Shown here: one piece after another, positions 44,930 through 56,290 of the stretch
Layout of the letters: every line of letters starts with the position of its first letter
Numbering within the stretch: the first letter of the stretch is position 1
Origin: Tenebrio molitor
Taxonomy: Eukaryota > Arthropoda > Insecta > Coleoptera > Tenebrionidae
Length of the DNA: 64,000 bases
Assembly (NCBI RefSeq): GCF_963966145.1
Contig: NC_091051.1
Location: 3,286,001 to 3,350,000 of the forward strand
Direction: 5' to 3'
Position numbers and translations under genes: made by a program
The notes under the pieces: generated by a model
Database searches by the model: none
Seen by the model: only the letters and a program-made list of their open reading frames with translations
Told to the model about the DNA's origin: nothing

Positions 44930-45607
44930 AAATTACTAACCTGTCATCACAATAAGAAAATGTCTTTTCTTTATTTTAATTCAGAAAGAATGTTGCTTAA
45001 TTTAAAAGAAAATGACACTTTGTTAACAGTTGCTGGGAATTTACCAAAAAAATAATTTAAGGCCCACACGTAAAAATCTTCAAGTTTTTTGAGACATTTA
45101 GTATGAACTGAGAGACCGTAAAGTGTTGGAATTTTAATTAAATTAGTGAAATGGCAAAGTTTTTCGATTGATTAAATCGGAAGAAAAAATATAGAAGTGT
45201 ACTGGAACTCAAATTATCTGAAATTAAAATGTCTCTCGCTTTGGTGCAATTCTTCTTATTTCTTTATTTTCCTAAGTCTTTCATTCTTCTCTTAAAAACT
45301 GTTTAATCCATTTCCCTAAATTAACTCCGAATTTTAGAAACAATGTAGATATTTTTCTCTTCTTATGCTTCATTCTTCTTACAGAAGATGCCTTAATTTG
45401 TTAATTGATTCTACATTTTCTTACTTCTCCAATTCCTCAACACAGTTAGTAATCGAGACTGTACAATATTTTTCATTCATTAATTTACAAAACGACACAC
45501 TTTCACATAAGCATATTTACACAATTTATTCTACTTTTTCCACCTAAATATACACAAATCTAATTCGTAACAAAAATTCGGAGGACGAGCGGATCTCACA
45601 TTTCTTA
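44930..45607 (-). mobile_element. Dispersed repeat family X, copy 2 (inverted)
   Basis: Read on the minus strand, this carries the landmarks of 27725-29020 in the same order: AAATGTGAGATCCGCTC, TATGTGAAAGTGTGTC, AAATATTGTACAGT, GAATGAAAGACTT, ATCGAAAAACTTTGCC, AAGATTTTTACGTG and TTATTGTGATGACA. It lacks the ~550-bp middle segment present in copy 1, so that segment is either an insertion in copy 1 or a deletion here. Confidence 0.75.
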
Positions 45608-45769
45608 TTTGTTGATTTTTTTTTTCTATTTAAACAGTGTTTATTATGTTTTCGCTTTGCTCGAACCACATAATTTTTTATGCTTTTATTCTCAACAGCG
45701 ACATCGATTATGTCAAATCTGATTTAGTAGGAGTACCTTTTTAATGTTAAATTCAATTTAATGCTGTAA

Positions 45770-46285
45770 TTAAAAAAATATATATTTTTTAGGCACCTTT
45801 AATGAAAACGGTAATTTTACGTACTCAAAAGCGGACGAAAAGTAACTCTTTCGGACGCACTTTTTCGGACGCTGACCGTGGCCTGTTTAGTAAGTTAACA
45901 ACGAAACCGACAAAACTGAGTAAACCGACTGAAAACAAATGGATATTGACATTTGACAGTTAAATTTAACCAAAGTATTTTGTTTGCCTGTAAGAGTGTT
46001 GTATCGTTTATTGTTAGTGCTTATTTGGCACATAATCAGAAAATTAATATAATCGTTAACAACAGCGCAGATGATAATTGCAATAATTGTCCATAAATTA
46101 TGTAAATAATTGCAAATAGTAAATTTCTCGTTTTGTTGACAAGCTGACAAAAAATTATGTGCACCTCTGCTAAAAAGCGCCTTTTGTCCTCGCCTGTTTT
46201 CAAACCTCGGCTGCGCCTCGGCCAAAAAACCCAGACTCCGACAAAAAAGATGCACTTTTTGGTCTTGGTACACAAATAACTATTT
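45770..46285 (-). mobile_element. Dispersed repeat family Y, copy B (inverted)
   Basis: On the minus strand the order is GTTATTTGTGTACCAAGACC, AAAAAGTGCATCTTTTTTG, GGCCGAGGCGCAGCCGAGG, GCAGAGGTGCACATAATTTT, GTCAGCTTGTCAACAAAACG, CAACACTCTTACAGGCAAAC, AATACTTTGGTTAAATTTAA, TTTTCAGTCGGTTTACTC, GCGTCCGAAAAAGTGCGTCC, TTACCGTTTTCATTAAAGGT. It is more complete than copy A in its middle. Minus-strand frames of 79 and 128 codons cross it but have no recognisable domain. Confidence 0.8.
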
Positions 46286-48487
46286 TAACATTTGAATTAA
46301 AAGCTTCCTTCACACAGGAATAGAATTGTTTGAATTTTCGTCGCCTTCATAATAAATAATGATCTACCCTGGTAGGTATAATATAAAAAATTTAATGTTT
46401 ACCGGTTTCAAGATCAGGGTTCATGAATTCTTTTTTTTTTATTCTTTTCACAAAATGATTTTGTTATTTTGAATTTTTAGGCTTCAATTAAAGCATCACA
46501 GTGTAAGATTTACTCCTTTTGGTATGAAATAATTTTTATTTCGTTGAGCTTTTTATGGAAATTAATTAACTGAAAGCCGTTTTTATTTTTTTGAAGCTTC
46601 ACTCATCCAAAGCGAGTTTGATCTCTTTTCGTAATTAAAAAACGGTCAAAACAATAGTTCGTGGATCGATTATTTTATGTTCAATTTATAAACATTTTTA
46701 GAAATGTAATTTCCTGGTTTATTAGGGGAAGAAAAGTGTCGAGAAAAGAGCAACGTTCGGGTGGCTCGCGAAGTTAATGTCGCATTGTGCGAAAGAATCT
46801 TTACATTCTACGAATAAAATTAAATTTTCGTAAATAGCATTTATGAAAGCTCCAAGTATTAATGTGAATTAAGCGCATCAGCGGGTTCATATTTACTTGT
46901 AAAACTTTGTAAGTAGCTTCCGTTCGCGATACGGTATTTAAGGTAGGTCGAATACCGTCGTAATCTGGCGGGAAAAAATCCGCCGCCGCCGCCACAACCG
47001 CCTCAAATTAGTTCGATTCGATGCACCGCACGGCAGGTTCATTATCGCCGCCCTAAATAATTTTTTACGTGTGGCCGAATTAACTTCGCCGAAAAAAACA
47101 TCGGTGGAACGGGGAAACGCCGGCCCTGGCTGTGTGGTTACCTTGCCATCCCACCCCACCGAACGGGGGATGAAGTGGCGACCCTCGCGCGTGAGGAACG
47201 ACCGGGCAGAACCGATCGAAGTCGGCTGGGTGTGGCCCAAATGCCCACGCACGCTGGTCATTTCTCGTGTGTACGTGTGAGGGCCCCCACTATCGGCGCC
47301 GCCACCATTTTCGGCCAGGGGCCGCGGCCTGGATGGCGTCGGGCGAAAAATGCGCCGGGGTGAGAGGCGGCGGCGGTGGCGGCAACCAAGGAGTATAGTT
47401 TACGGGGAATAATTAATATTCGAGGCAGACACATGGCCCGAACAGGAGCTATTGATGTATGCCGCTTCTGTCGGAGGCAGAAGCTTTCTTGCTCGGCTGA
47501 TGTATAATATCGGGGGAACCACCTATAGTTAGTTAGCGGCCCCTTGTTCCTACTATAACAAACTTATAAGCCAGCTTGTTATGCTCCTGTACTTTAATAT
47601 TGTTGATAAAGTACAAGTGCTTATTGTGGAGATTCCTTCTTAGCTCAGACTGAGGCATTCATAACGCGAAAACCATGGCAACCTATAGGTGCGGGCCTTT
47701 GTTCGCGGCATCATTAAAATTATTAATTGTAGCGAGACGTATTAATGGTTGTTTATTTTCGTGCTTAAATCTCCCATCAACATGAACATTTTTGACACTA
47801 TTCGACTCGGTTTCTATGGCGATAATTGCTACACGACTAATGGAGCGCCCGAGGGGGCTAAGGTCTCCCATTCGACGTACTTAATACCCACGCCGATTCG
47901 CAAAATTAATCCGTCACGTACGCCATTATCGGGACACGTTTTACTTTCATTTCGGTCAAACTTGTCCAAAACGTACATTTTAATTGGTCCCACAATGGAG
48001 ACAAACAAATAGGGAAGGAGAAGAAAGAAGAAGGAACAGAAAGTTTCAGGTTTTGAGACACACGTCACACCTCAGAAGTCGCAAACAATAAATTCAGCTC
48101 TGTGGAAATTATAGAGGTCAAATTAAGGGCATAAACAGACAAAATGAGGGTCAGTTAAGAAATTAATCAGTTTCATTACCTAACTCTCTTTTCTAGCGAA
48201 CAAAAAAGAGATACCTACAAACAAAATAATTGAAATAATCTTGGACTAAAGTTTTAAATGAAAAATATTCGTTCATAATTTTTTTCGCGTATGCAAAAAG
48301 GCACCGATCGTAATGTTTGTTTGTTTGTCTTGTTTTTTTTTTCAATGGAAAATATTTGGTTAGGTAAGGATTCAATCGATTTTCATTAAAGCATTCATTC
48401 GTTCTTTGGTTCGTTCATTCATAATTTTTTTCTTTTACGATAACTAATATGTATATTTAATTTTTTTTGTGAAAACAAAATAGTATG
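46286..48487. other. No gene; GC islands with CCG repeats
   Basis: AT-rich DNA to about 46740, then a GC island (46970-47400) with CGCCGCCGCCGCC at about 46980 and GGCGGCGGCGGTGGCGGC at about 47366. Near 47555-47615 two short inverted repeats follow each other: ATAACAA with TTGTTAT, and GTACTTT with AAAGTAC. No frame is convincing. Confidence 0.4.
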
Positions 48488-48489
48488 TA

Positions 48490-48600
48490 TCATTAAGAGT
48501 AAAAGGTCTTTTTATGCTTCGCCCAGTTGTCGACCTCAACTTCGTCTCGGAGTTCAATCTCTGGGCTTAGCACAAAAAGACTCACTTCTACTCTTAATGG
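48490..48600. mobile_element. TA-flanked hairpin MITE (TCATTAAGAGTA family)
   Basis: The 111-bp element has a left end TCATTAAGAGTAAAAGGTCT that pairs with the right end, whose complement reads CCATTAAGAGTAGAAGTGAG. Inner blocks CTTTTTATGC and GCCCAG pair with GCACAAAAAG and CTGGGC. TA flanks it at 48488-48489 and 48601-48602. The 88-codon open frame that starts inside it is therefore not a gene. Confidence 0.78.
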
Positions 48601-48602
48601 TA

Positions 48603-49224
48603 TAATCTACTATTGTACAGCGATTAATAAAAACAATCTGAACGCATCTCTCTATGAACTTTTTTCTTTGATTGAAAAATATTTCTTACAAGTTGTCAGT
48701 TCCTCTCAACCTTTTTCCTTGAAAATTACCGATACTGTGAATGAAATCTTTGACAAAATCTTTAGTATCGTGGAGAGAAAAAGCTCGGATTAAGCGTTTT
48801 CAAGTCTAAAGGAGTGGTGAATCAAAGTGAGCTTTTTCCTCCAGTGTATAAAAATAAATCGCGGAAGAAAACTGACAAAAAGAAAATTAATTTTGTGAGT
48901 GTAATTATTTGTTCTAAAACTCGAAGAAGAAATTAAAAGTAAATCAATCTGTTTGCCACCAAAACGTTTAAACATTGGAAGAGTGAACCGATTTTGATTT
49001 TTTAAAATTGTTCGATCAAATGGACTTTTTCTTTGCAAATCTAAGATTAAATGATATTTGTGAAAAAGATGCAAAAAAGGAAAATGAAGTGATGATTATT
49101 TAATTCGGTTTTTCAGACGATCTAGAGACCTTGAGAATTAGAAAAAAAACGTTGATGTGGATTAAAATTGAATAAAAAAAAATTACCAAGAAAATTTCAT
49201 GGAAATGGAGAAATTAGAATTTAA
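48603..49224. other. No gene seen
   Basis: This is AT-rich DNA. A frame of about 60 codons continues out of the upstream MITE (to 48793) with a protein-like composition, but it has no start of its own and no recognised domain. Confidence 0.4.
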
Positions 49225-49465
49225 AAGATTTGTCCATAGTTTATGGACAACTGTTGCAATTATCATCTGAGATCTCCGGCGGCGTATTAGACATTTCTTC
49301 ATCACTTTCGCTGTTGCTAGTGATTACATGCACATTCATTTTCTTATTATGTAGCACTAGCAAATAATCACCAGAAATAAACGATAGGTACAACACTCTT
49401 TCGGGCAAATAAAATACTTTGGTTGAATTTAACTGTCAATTGTTTTCAGTCGGTTTACTCCATTT
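49225..49465 (+). mobile_element. Dispersed repeat family Y, copy C (partial)
   Basis: TTTATGGACAACTGTTGCAA, TTATCATCTG, TTTTCTTATTATGT, AATAAACGATAGGTACAACA, CTCTTTCGGGCAAATAAAAT, ACTTTGGTTGAATTTAACTG and TTTTCAGTCGGTTTACTC follow the same order as the middle of copy B, in plus orientation. Both ends of the family are missing. The first words contain a short palindrome, GTCCATAG-TTTATGGAC. Confidence 0.75.
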
Positions 49466-50575
49466 TAAAACAATAAGTGGATTCTGTGTGTTCATTCAAT
49501 AATAATTATCATAAGTTCTCAGGACACTTAAAACCTCCAATTTCGCTTTAGAAGAATGCATGAAATGCAGTAAAAAGCCTTAATCGAGATCTGTTGAGCT
49601 AAATAATCTTTGTTTGGCCATTGAGATTGAAACTTCGACCTAAACTGCAGAAGTTATCAAGTAACTGCTCGAGCAGATCCAGTGCTCCATAAAAAGATTA
49701 GGGAATTTTTGTGGAAATTACAAAGTTGGCAGAGAAACAAACTGCATCGTACGGTGTCAGCGCGTTTCTTTGACATCCTTCTGGTTATTATCAAATCTAA
49801 CTAGAGCGAAATTTATTGTCGAAGTTGAGTTTCTTTATTAGAGCTTTCGCTACTTGTTGCTAAAATTGTGTTCGAGCAAAGCGACATCGAAGAAAAAACC
49901 AGTTCGAATCTGTCCGTATTAAAAGTAGTTGTTTGGTAGATATTGATTCGGTAATTTGTGGTTGTTTACCCCGATTTTTGGCAGCATCGTCGTCACTGCC
50001 ATCCGAATAACAGCGCCGATAATTAAACGTTGCGCCTCTCCTCCGGCGGCAAAATAGGGCACTAACCGACTTTATGGCCCTTCGAGCTCCAAGAGTCGAA
50101 CAGCCACGTTATTTCGCGCTATTTACGACGTGGCCGCATCTTAAACCTAATAGCTTATATATCACGAGGTTTCATGGCCCTTCGGAGGATTATTGTGTAA
50201 AAGGTTTACGGGCCCCGTTCCATCCTCAAAATTATTAAACTATCCCGGGGTCGACGGAGGAGTTCGACGGGTGAGTTCAAGGGAATCGGGGAAAAAGTGA
50301 CGGAGAAGAAGCGGAATGCAGTGTCGGTTAAGTTGACGCAAAGCAATATGGAGTTAGACAGTACAAGAAAGGAGACAGGGCAGGGGCGGCCCCGACACAA
50401 ATCACCCTGTGACTTGAACAATGTCACCGCAAGAGCTTCGTCAGCGTTCAGAAGGGCATGCTCGCCCGGGGATCCGACCAGTGATACCAAAAAGCGTACA
50501 AAAGCTCCACGTGACTTAATTAACGCGAAATTTTTCAATTAATTTCGAACAGGAGGAGGTCGCAGCACGCTACTT
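49466..50575. other. No gene seen
   Basis: AT-rich, then mixed DNA. At 50206-50542 overlapping frames of 110 and 81 codons lie on opposite strands in a CpG-containing stretch. Neither resembles a known protein. Confidence 0.4.
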
Positions 50576-52020
50576 AGCTTCAAACGTTGGTCGAATCGCC
50601 GATTGGTCAATTCAAATGTGGGAAAGTCTAGGATTGGTGCGTTCCAAAATCCTGGCCAATCACAAGTCCACTCGATTGTAGAACGACACGTCCGCACCGA
50701 TTTCATTAACCGCATGTGCTCGATGACTCAAGATTTAATTGATCACATTATTTGTAATTTTAGATGCTCCAATCCAATAATTTATTTAATACTATAATAA
50801 TTGTTTAAATCAGATTTGTCGGAATTGATAAGATTTAGTCCGACATGTAATCAGTTAATCTCGCTTAAAGCTCTCTGAAAATATTGTTTAAATCTGGGAT
50901 TGGTCAATTCAAACCTGTGACGGTCTGGGATAGGTGGGTTCAAAAATACTGACCAATCAAAAGTGACTTCAGTTGTGGGGTGACTCCTCCCGGCTAATTA
51001 TCAAGAATTGAAATTTAAACCCTTTATTTGTTGACTAATTTAATTTACTAACTTATAATAATTTCTTTAATACCTTTTGAAAACAATGAGATTCATTAGA
51101 TTTGGTCCAACAAATTAAGTAAATAATTTCAGTTATCTATTTTGTTGTATGATGTTTTTGTGTAAAAGTAAAACTTCAACTCTCCCTCGATCTCGCTCAA
51201 ATCTCGTTTAAACTTGTCCCAAAACGTTGATCAAATCTGCGATTGGTCAGTTCAAATATGTAATCGCCTGGGATTGATGCGTTGAAAAATACAGACCAAT
51301 CAGGAGTGAGCTCAGTTATGGAGCGAGGCGTTTGCACCAATTCACCAACAATTCTAAACGCCTATATTCTCTTAAGAGTCCAATTAAATTTAATTAATTA
51401 ATCTCTCGACTAATTTAATTTCCTAACTCATTGACCCAAAATTTAATTCGTCACATTTGCAATTTCACTCGAATCTAACTTATTTAATACTTTTTTAAAA
51501 CAATTGTTTTAATTAGATTGGCCAGAATTAATTAATTATTTCAGATATCTACTTTGTTGTATGATTTTTTTTTTGTACAAAGGAAACTTCAAAACTGTCT
51601 TAATTTCGCCCAAAGTTAACTTAAACCTCTTTAAAACGTTAATCGAATCCGCGATTGGTCAATTCAAATGTGTGAAAGTCTGCGGTTCAAAAATACGAAC
51701 CAATCAAAAATGAGCTTTGTTATAGTGTGAGGCTCCTCACCAATCAATCCATTATCAAACATTAATTAGAATTGATATTTTAACAATGCAATTAAGTTCA
51801 CTTAATTAACATTTCGATTAATTTAATTTGTAATCTAATCTAATACATAATGTATTTAGTACTTTAGTCAAACAATTATTTAAATTGAATTTGTTTGAAT
51901 TTATAAGATTTGGTTCAACAAGTGTTTAATTTAAATGAATTATGTAGGTATTTCAGTTAATCTAACTTTTATGTTTCTTTTTGTAGGAAGAAAACTCAAA
52001 ACTGTACATAACTTAAAAAA
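50576..52020. repeat. Tandem array of 300-410-bp units with inverted CCAAT boxes
   Basis: The block (C)GATTGGTCAATTCAAATGTG starts at 50601, 50898, 51241 and 51653 (periods 297, 343, 412). In each unit GACCAATC or GGCCAATC follows about 55 bp later, so ATTGG and CCAAT face each other. CAAAACGTT-ATC-AATC precedes the block in most units. AT-rich linkers share TTAATTAA-type runs and an ATTTGGTCCAACAAATTAA-like block. Units are roughly 75-85 percent alike in the core. The array is not coding. Confidence 0.85.
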
Positions 52021-53784
52021 TGGCAGACAATTATTTTTAATTAATTAATTATAATTAATTATCTTGATAAAACATTAACAAAAATGTATTCGCGTCATTT
52101 CTTAATGAATCACAAATCTGGACGTTTTAATTAATCGTCTTAAATTCATTAATTGTACTAATTAGAGAAGTATTGGGTAAAAAAATTAATTGGTAATTAG
52201 TCAAGTCGTACCTTGACTCTCCAATGAAATAAATAATATTATTTCCGTATTTGTATTGATACATAATTTAATTCTGGATTCACAAATCAATTAAGAATTA
52301 TAATTGCTTGTGAGGAAATGGATAATTTGTAATGATTAAGTTGCAAATTGTAGATTTTACCTCGACAAGCTTAGCGGATGAAATAAATTGTCGGGATGAA
52401 ATTAATTTTAAATTAAACGTAGTTTTGCAGATTTATAGCCCGCGATCACAATTCCAATCGAAACGTGTAACACGGGAAAAGACTGCAACTTATTTTTTGT
52501 CCAGAAAAAAGAGTCGTAAATTATGGTATCTAAGTATTGTGGGATTTGATTCGAAATCGAGTGCCGCCGAAGGATAATTAGAAAAATGTCTGCGAATTAT
52601 CATGTGGTATCCTCTCGCTGACAATTAGTGGCTTTAATTAGAAGCCGCCAAAACGCCAGATCCAGAGAGCGTCTGAAAAACGCCCTCCACTCCATCATCC
52701 CCCCTTGCCGGTTCGGTTAATGAATGTTATTCGACCCCGGAACATTTTGGCCACCGCTGGTACCCAAATACGACTTCCGACTGCTAATACATTTCGAGCT
52801 AAAACAATGGCCCTATAATATATGTGTACTCAGTTAACATGCACAGCCACCCCATCGTGGAGAGCGTGCCGCCCCAACGGACAAGAGGCGACGCCATCGC
52901 TGGTCCACACCAACCAGCCAAGACTAATTATCACATACACGAATGCTTCTTATCATACTTGACAGATATTATGTTCGGTGGCGTTGGGAATGTGATTTAG
53001 CACACGCCGATGGCTCTCGACGCCCGTCACAGTCTCTTCTAATGTCACTTGCCTGACGTTCAACGTCAACTGCATCGGATATGGGTGTGCATCGCGGTGT
53101 GCAAATCGAAACCGGCACCGATCGCACTTTTCGGGGTTGTTTCGTAGACGACGTGAAAATTTTTTTTTTCGCCTTTTCTCCCGAATTTATTCATCGGTTC
53201 GCGCCTCACATGCTGGCTACGTGAGCCGGAAAATAGACGAACCGGATTAATAAAGGTGTCAGACGCACGTCAACGTTCAAGTTTTTCCGGGGCACACCAC
53301 CGGAATGGGGTAATTAGCCCCGTAATTGATTGGTTTTGTACCCGGACTGAGGGGGCGCTAGAACACTAATTTTTTTTATAAGGAGGTGTTGCGCGTCGCC
53401 TCTCGAACATGCATTTAAGGGTGGGTTGCGACTATTTTTTTTAAATAAATATCACCCAGGGGGAGCTAAATGTAGCGACTAAGTCTAATTAATTAATTTC
53501 CCTCTTCGAGGCATTTCCAAGTCTCCATCCTTGATTCCTTTTACGGTTTTGGGTCTTTAACCCTCGCCTGTCGATTGATGTAAAAAATTGCCAAACTTAT
53601 TACATATTTAAAAAAAAATAAAACATTTATGCAACAAGTGAGTAAAGTAATACTTTTTTTCATGCGTGAAAAAATGAACCGCACTTTTTTAACGCTTCTG
53701 GATCCATTGAAAAATCACATATTTTAAGAACGCAAATGAATGAAAAAACCTGAAAAAAAACGAACGCCAAAAAACATTTTTTGT
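52021..53784. other. No gene seen
   Basis: AT-rich DNA with many TTAATTAATTAA cores (52030-52330) is followed by CpG-containing DNA at about 52640-53400. No repeats or convincing frames. Confidence 0.4.
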
Positions 53785-53836
53785 TTAAAACCAAAAAATA
53801 ATTGTATTGATAACATAATTATATAACATTTTTGAT

Positions 53837-54100
53837 TTACAATGCAAAAATTTCCGATAATAATGTGGAATCTGGAAAAGTGCCCCGAATGCTTGCAGCG
53901 TTTCCACGTTGAATGGCAAGGGAAATCCTCTCAAAAAGGAATTTCTTTGATTTTGAATCGCCTGATTCCGCAATAAGTCGGTTTCCGATGACATTAATGA
54001 AATCCATGGTTTCTTTGCACCAAGGGCCTAAGGTTTCAAAGGCTAAACCTTTTTGGACTTGAGGCCACAATTTTTTAAACAAATAATTACCAAACTCAGA
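53837..54100 (-). pseudogene. Retroelement polyprotein fragment (C-terminal end)
   Basis: About 80 codons on the minus strand, ending in a stop at 53837, contain LAFETLGPWCKETMDFI, NRLIAESGD and FERISLAIQRGNAASI. This block (AFET-GPW, a short GD turn, then RIS-AIQRGNAAS) is the type of sequence I know from the very C-terminus of reverse-transcriptase ORFs of invertebrate retroelements; the exact clade is uncertain. There is no in-frame ATG, and a stop lies about 12 codons upstream in AT-rich non-coding DNA. The copy is thus 5'-truncated, as LINE-like insertions usually are. A second overlapping frame (53785-53994) is a shadow. Confidence 0.55.
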
Positions 54101-56290
54101 AATTTTGCATTTTATTAAATATTAAAAAAACATTGAAAATTCTGCAAAATTTTCGTCTCTCGAGAAGCGTAAATCAAAATTCAATACATACAATTAGAAT
54201 TTTGGGTGAAATGGCAATGACGAATTTTAAAAATTCCAAATTTTTGCAGAATTTTACTTTCAAAGAATCGTTTGAAATTTGGCGATTTGATAAATTTAAA
54301 AATTTTTTGGCTCCTTCGATTCCCATATTTTTCCAGATTCACCCATTTAAGACTGCGTCTCGCATGTAAAGAATACAGAAAATTAATTTTTGGTTCTATT
54401 CTCACCCAAATGACACTTTTAAGGATAAAAAAATATGTATTTTGAAAATTTTGTAAAATTTTAGCCACTCAGAAATGAGCATTTTTTCAAAATTCACTAC
54501 TTAAAACCACATCTTAATTGACAAATTAGACAGAAAATTAATTATTCCTAAGAAAAATTCAAAACTTTTAGAAAATTGTCGTTTCATGGAATATTAACGA
54601 ATTTTTGAAAATTGTCTAATATTTGTGGATAAAAAATGTATGAATTTTAACTTCCCAAAGAATTTTTCCCAATTTAACTTTTACATGACCGCAATTTCTC
54701 CCTAAAAGAATCAAACATTTAATCTTGCATCATTTCTCACTAAACTATAGTTGGCGCGGCGAACCAGTGGAGTAGTCACGAGGTGTCCACGTGATAGTTC
54801 GTAAGCAACGTCACGAAAAGCCTGATTTACACTTGGAAATTTCGACAGCGTGCATCATACTTTTTTACTCATCAAGAATAAAATCTTTGTAAAGGTTCTT
54901 CCAAAAAACTAGCGAATGACAGATACATAATATTTTATTAACTCATATTTTTTAGATAAATAAAATTTTGAAAATGTTTGCGTATTTATACTAAACTTAC
55001 CTCCAAGAAGAAGAATAGAATGATTTTCTTGCATCATCCTTCATTCAAATGTAGTTCTTGAGAATTATATATTTTTTTGAAAATCTTGAAAATTCAAATT
55101 GGTTTAATTTTTCTTTGGAAAAAGAGAGCTGAGTTTTTGTAGAAGTTTAGTCCGGTGCAGAAAGTCCTCGAAGAGCAAACGAAATCGAGTGACTAATTGA
55201 AATTAATTAATTATCTTTTTGGAGCGCTTCCCAAGTCGTGAGGAGAATCCCACTCGGAGCTGTCCCCACGTCCTGATGATCGATTCCCTCATGGTTTTGG
55301 CTCACTTCCCATCGGCCGTCAACCGTCGCCGGTATAAAATTTCGCCGTACAATAATTGATGCAAAAAGGTCAGGGTCACGACCCAGCATCCGCACGAAGA
55401 ATCTTGACACAGTTCGTTTGGTGCATTTTTTTTGTGCGCGTAAATAATAGAATGGTGTCACATTCTGGGGTGAAGGGTTACCTGAACACAATGAAAAACA
55501 CCCTGAAGACAGACTTGGGGTGACGCGCATATATTATTATGGGGTGGGAAAGGGTTAAAAAAAAACTATGCAAAAAAGGGAGGCCCCGATCCCACATTGT
55601 TGCGGATCTGTCCGGATGGCGTAATATGCAAAATTCCCCTTATTTGCAAGGGAGCCGTTTTAATATATGAGATTCGAGCTTTGTTAACATCTATGAATGC
55701 TTAACTAGATGTATTCACGGACACGAATGCGACTGTCATAACTGAACGGTTATCAATGAAGAATTGATGGCTCGGGCACACCCGTAGCGCACACAAACCA
55801 TAACAACCGAAAAACATAAATCCCTTCGGACCCGTTCCAAAACGGAAAGCCGTTGATTTCCGAGCGGATTTTGTTGAGAATTGAGGGATTTTCACAAAAT
55901 TCCACAACGTTTAAACATTTTAAAACATTTTTCAAAACTATTTGATAATTTTGAAATCTCCAAATTTGTAGAAAATTTTCGCTGAGCTTGCAGCATTCCA
56001 AAACTTGGGTTTGGAAAGTTTTTGTAATTCGAAAATGTCCAAAAACTGAACTTATGACGTTTAGGACGTGAGACCGAATTGCCAAATATTTTAGAACAAG
56101 TAAAATTTGAGAATAAAAAGCCTTTTGTAGTTTTTCTGTTTTGTGCGGCGCAAAATTTGCAAATATTTGTGAATTCCGAAACAATGCGTGAAAATTTGGT
56201 TGGAAATTAATTTGGAAGCAGAACCTTGGGCCCTCTCGGCAATGTTCTGATGAAATTTCTTGTGGATATGCAAATTCCGGCATCTATGTT
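54101..56290. repeat. AT-rich region with recurring GCAAAATTTT-type words
   Basis: Variants of GAAAATTTTGCAAAATTTT recur near 54135, 54245, 54445, 54565, 55965 and, beyond this region, at 58280 and 59615, usually followed by a short purine- or CTC-rich segment. Periodicity is poor, so this is at best a heavily diverged repeat. A 176-codon minus-strand frame (55753-56283) runs through it, is rich in F, N, I and K, and has no recognisable domain. A mixed-composition stretch at 55200-55560 holds nothing recognised. Confidence 0.4.

Noticed and set aside
48527..48793. 88-codon frame with partly protein-like composition
   Set aside because: Its first part lies inside a TA-flanked hairpin MITE, it has no ATG near the start, and no family is recognised.
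49905..49925. AGTTCGAATCTG resembling a tRNA T-arm
   Set aside because: No acceptor stem, D-arm or A-box at the right distance on either strand.
55753..56283. 176-codon minus-strand frame
   Set aside because: Low-complexity composition rich in F, N, I and K, running through GCAAAATTTT-type repeated words; no domain recognised.
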